DNA from: Lactobacillaceae bacterium
GTDB lineage: Bacteria > Bacillota > Bacilli > Lactobacillales > Lactobacillaceae
Direction: 5' to 3'
NCBI GenBank assembly: GCA_031289615.1
Contig: JAITPD010000010.1
Span: 53,569-117,568 of the forward strand
Length of the DNA stretch: 64,000 nucleotides
Positions within the stretch are counted from its first letter, which is position 1, and each line of letters begins with the position of its first letter. The notes below the pieces were generated by a model that was not told the origin of the DNA, did no database searches, and saw only the letters and a list, made by a program, of their open reading frames with translations. Shown here in pieces: positions 59,295 to 64,000 of this stretch. Position numbers and translations under genes: made by a program.

Positions 59295-60068
59295 TTATTT
59301 TTCAGGCAACTTCAACACCCAGCGGCTAGTAAAGAAGCGCTGATATGCCATGAAGCTCGCAAAGACTGATGCGATTCCAGTAGCAGAAAGAAGCATGAAC
59401 ACCACCATGATTTGATACTTAATCGCCCGCACCGGATCCACGCCAGCCATGATCAATCCAGACATCATTCCGGGCAACGAAACTAAACCATATGTCCGCA
59501 CAGAATCAATTGTTGGCTGCATCCCAGTCCGAATGGCTTCTCGGACAATTTCACTCGCTGCCAATTTCGGCGAGGCACCCAAAGCCAAGCGTTCGAAAAC
59601 CTGACCACTTTGATCCTTGAACTGCTGATTAAGGCTTCGATAAACCAATCCCACTGCAGTCATTGAGTTTCCAGCAACCATTCCCGTCACCGGAATCATT
59701 TGGAATGGCGCATATTTAACAGCACCTGTCAGAACCAAAATGCCCATCGTAATCACGGTTGAAATCAAAAGTCCCCACCACGAAATCGCAAATGCACCGG
59801 GAATTCCATGGCTGCGCTTCTTTCCATTCCGCGCTGCATTGTACACGATGAATAATTGCATCACCAATGTCAGAAAAATATTGTTAACACCAAAGACGAA
59901 CTTCAGCAAGAACCCGACAATGATTAATTGCACAATTGCACGAACTACAGAAATGATGGTCTCTTTTTCAAGTTTTAACTTCTGCCGATAACTAATACCA
60001 AGCGAAATCAGGACCAAGACAAACGCCAAGGCGAGCGAACCATTACTAACATTAATTTGTGAATTCAT
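59295..60068 (-). CDS. fetB: FetB-like ABC permease (iron export family)
   Basis: VVRAIVQLIIVGFLLKFVF, MIPVTGMVAGNSMTAVGL, LVSLPGMMSGLIMAGVDPVRAIKYQI. Confidence 0.88.
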   Translation of the reverse strand: MNSQINVSNGSLALAFVLVLISLGISYRQKLKLEKETIISVVRAIVQLIIVGFLLKFVFGVNNIFLTLVMQLFIVYNAARNGKKRSHGIPGAFAISWWGLLISTVITMGILVLTGAVKYAPFQMIPVTGMVAGNSMTAVGLVYRSLNQQFKDQSGQVFERLALGASPKLAASEIVREAIRTGMQPTIDSVRTYGLVSLPGMMSGLIMAGVDPVRAIKYQIMVVFMLLSATGIASVFASFMAYQRFFTSRWVLKLPEK

Positions 60069-60726
60069 TCTTCAAAGTCCCCTTTCCATCAGCAATCGTC
60101 AAAGTTTCAGTCGCGTGTGCAATTTCGCCTTCATCGTGCGTAACCGACATTACTACGCCTTGATTAGTTTTATGAATATTGTGAATTGCTTGCCAAATAA
60201 TTGCCTTTGTTTCTGCATCCAAGCCCGTTGAAATTTCATCTAGTAACAATACTTTTGGCGGAAACAACAAATTCCTTAAAACGCCAACTCGTTGCCGCTC
60301 ACCGCCAGACAGTTCACTGACCGCTTTATCCAGATATTCAGCAGGCAAATCCATTTGCATAAGCCCTGCCACTTGCTCTTCTTCATCAGGCTTGAGTCCC
60401 CGAACTTGATATGGCAAATCCAAATTTTCCCGCACCGTTTTACCAAATAGTTGCGCAGATTGTGTTGCATACGAAACTTGTTGCCGATATGCTCCAATTT
60501 CATAATTAAACGCATTTTGATCATCCAACAAAATTTCTCCACCAGACAATTCTTCTAAGCCCGCAATCAACTTCAAGAGCGTGCTTTTACCCGTTCCAGA
60601 ATGACCGACGACCGTAATCCAAGCACCATCTGTAAATGAAAATGAGATGTCTTGTAAAATCGTTCGTCCTCCAGCCTGATACTTAATTTGTTTTCCCTCT
60701 AACTTAACCATGTACTTTCTCCTCAA
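60052..60726 (-). CDS. fetA: FetA-like ABC ATPase
   Basis: GHSGTGKSTLLKLIAGL, ELSGGERQRVGVLRNL; overlaps fetB. Confidence 0.88.
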   Translation of the reverse strand: MRRKYMVKLEGKQIKYQAGGRTILQDISFSFTDGAWITVVGHSGTGKSTLLKLIAGLEELSGGEILLDDQNAFNYEIGAYRQQVSYATQSAQLFGKTVRENLDLPYQVRGLKPDEEEQVAGLMQMDLPAEYLDKAVSELSGGERQRVGVLRNLLFPPKVLLLDEISTGLDAETKAIIWQAIHNIHKTNQGVVMSVTHDEGEIAHATETLTIADGKGTLKNEFTN

Positions 60727-60769
60727 TTATTCCAACGTGCTTATTAAGCATGGTGTTTTAAAATGTAAC

Positions 60770-60784
60770 TTAGATTCATTCTAA
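60770..60784. promoter_or_regulatory. Fur/PerR-box-like operator TTAGATTCATTCTAA
   Basis: Reverse complement TTAGAATGAATCTAA, one base different from the site at 58877; upstream of fetA. Confidence 0.7.
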
Positions 60785-60864
60785 ATATACCAAACTTTAC
60801 CTGCCTTTGTAAAATGAAATCTATTGTTTTTTTAATCACAAACTTGCATAATGTTTTAGCAAAA

Positions 60865-60913
60865 AAATACCATGTCAATACTCGCATCAAATGCTCATAT
60901 CATCATGGTATTT
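60865..60913 (-). terminator. Terminator after MBL-fold gene
   Basis: AAATACCATG...CATGGTATTTTTTT on minus strand with inner GCATttgATGC hairpin. Confidence 0.65.
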
Positions 60914-60919
60914 CTATCT

Positions 60920-60960
60920 AACGTATAGTGCTACTAGTTCACAACTAGCACAACGCGTTA
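60920..60960 (-). repeat. Modular palindromic element remnant H (TIR-TIR fusion only)
   Basis: Minus: AACGCGTTGTGCTAGTTGTGAACTAGTAGCACTATACGTT, two TIRs with no interior. Confidence 0.8.
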
Positions 60961-60961
60961 T

Positions 60962-62167
60962 CTAATCAAATGTTAAAATCTCATTTTTAGTTGGCAAATA
61001 GGTTTGCAATTTAGCAGCTCGTAACGCACTTGCCTCTCCCTCTGGTTTAAACGAATGCCACGGCACTGTCACCTGTGCATTAACTGCTTTCGCCAACCGA
61101 ATTAAATCATCTGGCGCCGCATGTCCGCTCGCACCCATAAATTGCAACTCAACATGCCGGCTTTCCAAATATGCCAACAACTCTGCAAAACGTGGATCAT
61201 ACTCTCCCAAAGGTTCACCATTCATATGCAAATACGTAAATCCATCCGCAACTTGGTCCAGTGAATGTAACTGCTCAAAATGATTCTGAACTACATACTT
61301 GTCTGGTTCCGCTAAAATTTTCTGCCAAGTAACATCGCGCTCGAGTTCATTTACCTGCATTGCACCAAGAGCTTGCAACACTCGGCTAAATCTTTGATCC
61401 CAAACAAGCGTTCGTCCAGCTGATTTTGCAGTATTTTGCAGTTCTACCAAACGTTCAACATTGCGCTCATACGGATTAATAATCACCAGTCCAGTCACCG
61501 TTTGGAGTGTCTTTTGGAAATCATGCTGCAGACTTGCTTCAGTATGTCGCGCTCGTTGTGGATCAGGTTCAAAACTAAACTCTGTCCCCTCCAACAAAAA
61601 CAAATCGATTTTTTGAGCATGCAAAACCTGTGTCCAATGTTCAACACGCTCCGGATGAGGTCCATCCAAACGAACATCCCCGCTATGCACAAACGTATGC
61701 TGCCCATCAGAAACACGCAACATCAAAGCGCCTGGTGCATCATGGTCACTCAAGAAAGCTGTTATTGTAAATGGTCCAACTGTCACTGGCTCTTCTGGCA
61801 AAATGACATGCAACTTAACATTTGCAGCCGGTTCAACTTTTAAATCTACCAACGTTTGATACAAGTCAATGCTTTCTTGACTCATGTAAACATCGGTCGG
61901 TTTCGTCAAATATTTAAAGGCGCCCATGTGATCAAGGTGCAAATGTGAAACGAACACAACCTGTTGCTCAAATTGACCTTGTTCATCCGTAAATAGTGCA
62001 GGGACATTTGGCAACACGCCACTCGCCATTAAGTCATCATTTTTGTTTTCCGCAGGGGCAAAATTCACACCCAGATCCATGATGATTTGCGTCGCTCCAT
62101 TTGTGAAGCTGACCACATTTCCGCCAATCGTATCTAACCCATTTAAAAATTGAACCGCAGTTGTCAT
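60962..62167 (-). CDS. MBL-fold metallo-hydrolase (RNase J-like)
   Basis: FVSHLHLDHMGAFKYL, FLSDHDAPGA, FVHSGDVRLDG, MGASGHAAPDDL. Confidence 0.85.
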   Translation of the reverse strand: MTTAVQFLNGLDTIGGNVVSFTNGATQIIMDLGVNFAPAENKNDDLMASGVLPNVPALFTDEQGQFEQQVVFVSHLHLDHMGAFKYLTKPTDVYMSQESIDLYQTLVDLKVEPAANVKLHVILPEEPVTVGPFTITAFLSDHDAPGALMLRVSDGQHTFVHSGDVRLDGPHPERVEHWTQVLHAQKIDLFLLEGTEFSFEPDPQRARHTEASLQHDFQKTLQTVTGLVIINPYERNVERLVELQNTAKSAGRTLVWDQRFSRVLQALGAMQVNELERDVTWQKILAEPDKYVVQNHFEQLHSLDQVADGFTYLHMNGEPLGEYDPRFAELLAYLESRHVELQFMGASGHAAPDDLIRLAKAVNAQVTVPWHSFKPEGEASALRAAKLQTYLPTKNEILTFD

Positions 62168-62168
62168 C

Positions 62169-63451
62169 TTACTTATTTTCCTTAATCGTCTTCTTCGTTT
62201 CTGTTGCCAATGTCTTTAAAGCATCTTTTGCAGGCGTCTTTTTTGTAATCATTGAATCAACAGCTGTCACAAGGTTAGTCCGATATTCTTGGTAACCTGG
62301 GAATGCAGCATCTGAGAATGCTCCTGGCAATGAATCTGACGCAGCCTTAGCCAATGGATTCTTGGCCAAATATGCCTTGTATGACTTTGAATTAGCTGCC
62401 TTCTTTGTGATTGGCAAATAGCCCGTTGCTTCAGCCCACTTTTCTGTTTGCTTGTCGGAAGCCAAGAACTTCATGAATGCGAATGCTCCAGCCGCTTGCT
62501 TCTTACTTGCTTGTGAAGTCAAGACCAAGTTGTTTCCGGCCAATTGTGTGGCATTCTTGCCCTTATACGAAGGAATCACAGCAGTTCCCCAGTCAAAGCC
62601 TTCAGGAGCAGCTGCTTGGGTGGCAGAGATTCCAGCTGATGATGAAAATGTCATAGCAGTTTGTCCATTAACAAAACTAGTGGTTCCATAAATGTCTGAA
62701 CCAGCCGTCTTAGCATAACCCTTTTCGATCATATTGTTAAGCATATTTGCTGCAGTTATGGCAGTCTTTGAATCAACGTTGACCTTGCCGTTCGCCGTTA
62801 CTAGTTGCGTTCCAGCAGCACGAACTAACCCATTCCATTCCATATCATAAGACTTGTCAAAGCCAACTGCGGCAATCCCGTCTTTAGCCAAAGTTGGTGC
62901 CATCTTTTCAATGTCATCCCAAGTCTTTGGAACTTGCAGATTATACTTATCTAAAATAGTTTTATTATAAAACATCACGCGGACAGAGGCTGAAAATGGC
63001 ATCGCATAATAGTGCCCGTCATATTTAGTTTGCGCCAAGTATCCTGGATAGATATTCTTCAGATCCTTCTTGCTCCAACCAGCCTTGCTTGCTACTTCAC
63101 TATCCAAATTTTTAACAATGCCATCTTTAGCATAATCAGGCACTTGTGTATAAGTCGCTTGTGACATCGTTGGCAGTGTCTTTGACTTTGCTGCGGCCAT
63201 GATTTTTTGATTCAAAGTTGTGTAATCCCCTTGTGCGGTTGCGACAACTTTGTATTTACTTTGTGATTGATTAAACTCATCAATTTGCTTGGTTAAAGCA
63301 TCATTGTAACCAGCGGTCATTGCATGCCAAAACGTGATGGTTGTTGGCTTGCTAGCAGCAGAAGCAACCAGTGGAGTTGTTGAAACCAGTGTTGATGCTG
63401 CAAGTGTAGCCACCGCTGTTGCTGCGACTACTTTTGTAAACGTCTTATTCA
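62169..63451 (-). CDS. Sugar ABC transporter substrate-binding protein (orphan)
   Basis: Signal peptide MNKTFTKVVAATAVATLAASTLVS; TTITFWHAMTAGYNDAL; FNQSQSKYKVVATAQGDY. The upstream part of the listed ORF overlaps promoter repeats. Confidence 0.88.
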
Positions 63452-63480
63452 TAATCAAAAATATCCTTTCGCTTTTACAC

Positions 63481-63563
63481 AGAAGTTGGCAAAATAAATT
63501 GTCAAAAAGAAGTTGGCAAAACAAATTGTCAAGCTGAACCATGTTGGCCAATGAACTGGTCAA
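63481..63563. promoter_or_regulatory. Triplicate inverted-repeat operator array TTGGC-N10-GTCAA
   Basis: 63486-63505, 63513-63532 (27-bp tandem copies) and 63544-63563 (ttggccaatgaactggtcaa). Confidence 0.65.
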
Positions 63564-63744
63564 CCACTTATTAAATCAATCTACCTGCTACCAAAGAGAA
63601 TTTCCAAGTTCGGGCCCTGAGCCTGGAAATGGGCTTATTAGCAGTCATCACGTGATGAATTTTTTCATCGCGTCGTGACCACTCACAAGCATGTGAGAAG
63701 GTCAGTTTCTTTTACCATGCACTCTACAATTATAATTTTTTACT

Positions 63745-64000
63745 TGTTGGTCATTTTTCACTTGCGTGGTGTTGTTTGCTGATCAGCATAGCGATTCTAT
63801 CGTCGGATGACCAGCCCTTGCCGAATCTAGTCGGAACTTTTCATGCGTGCTTTAGCGCCGTGAAATTGGCGAATTATTTCACCATTCGAACCACCTCCGT
63901 TACTAAGTCGCCCAGCTGTATGACACAGCTGCCCAACTAAGTACTGCGGATCGTGTTTTGGTAAGCGATAAATCGCTAACAAAACGCATAATGAATCGTG
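63745..64000 (+). repeat. Modular palindromic element copy G (truncated head + H2-alpha, split by a nested palindromic insert)
   Basis: TTGGTCATTTTTCACTTGCGTGGTG; GATCAGCATAGCGATTCTATCGTCGGATGACCAGCCCTTGCCGAATC; GGCGAATTATTTCaCC; interrupted after CATTCG at about 63889. Confidence 0.88.

Noticed and set aside
63481-63534. Possible CRISPR array
   Set aside because: Only two perfect-length tandem copies with no spacers and no cas genes; better explained as an operator duplication.
63887-64000. Possible tRNA or rRNA fragment in the GC-richer insert of copy G
   Set aside because: No acceptor/T-arm pattern or rRNA core motif. Reads as short inverted repeats.

Overview
The window is chromosomal DNA from a low-GC Gram-positive bacterium, probably a lactic acid bacterium of the Weissella/Leuconostoc type (my inference from gene content). 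Most genes are on the minus strand. I see housekeeping genes (glmS, tsf-pyrH-frr, rpsB, lexA, apt-recJ-rnz, plsY, map) and many sugar modules: an intracellular galacturonide operon with GH28/uxaC/uxaE and a LacI regulator, malEFG, a MalT-like PTS with a MapP-like phosphatase, a trehalose-type PTS with a GH65 phosphorylase and beta-PGM, and a ribose ABC system with a frameshifted rbsC. There is also a Fur/PerR-VIT-VIT + FetAB metal locus. The most unusual non-coding signal is a family of about ten modular palindromic elements (about 40-430 bp) in intergenic gaps. They share terminal inverted repeats near AACGCGTnGTGCTAGTTGTG and two exchangeable hairpin modules. Stem arms differ between copies but stay complementary within each copy, and no transposase is visible in the window. 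The most unusual protein signals are a LexA that appears to have lost its Ala-Gly cleavage site and both catalytic residues (Ser to Asn, Lys to Ala), an orphan PTS EIIB with Asp at the phospho-Cys position, a GlmS whose catalytic Cys is residue 4, and an ADP-ribosylglycohydrolase homologue with degraded metal motifs. No rRNA, tRNA, CRISPR array, prophage or transposase was recognised. All family calls come from reading the sequence, with no database search.
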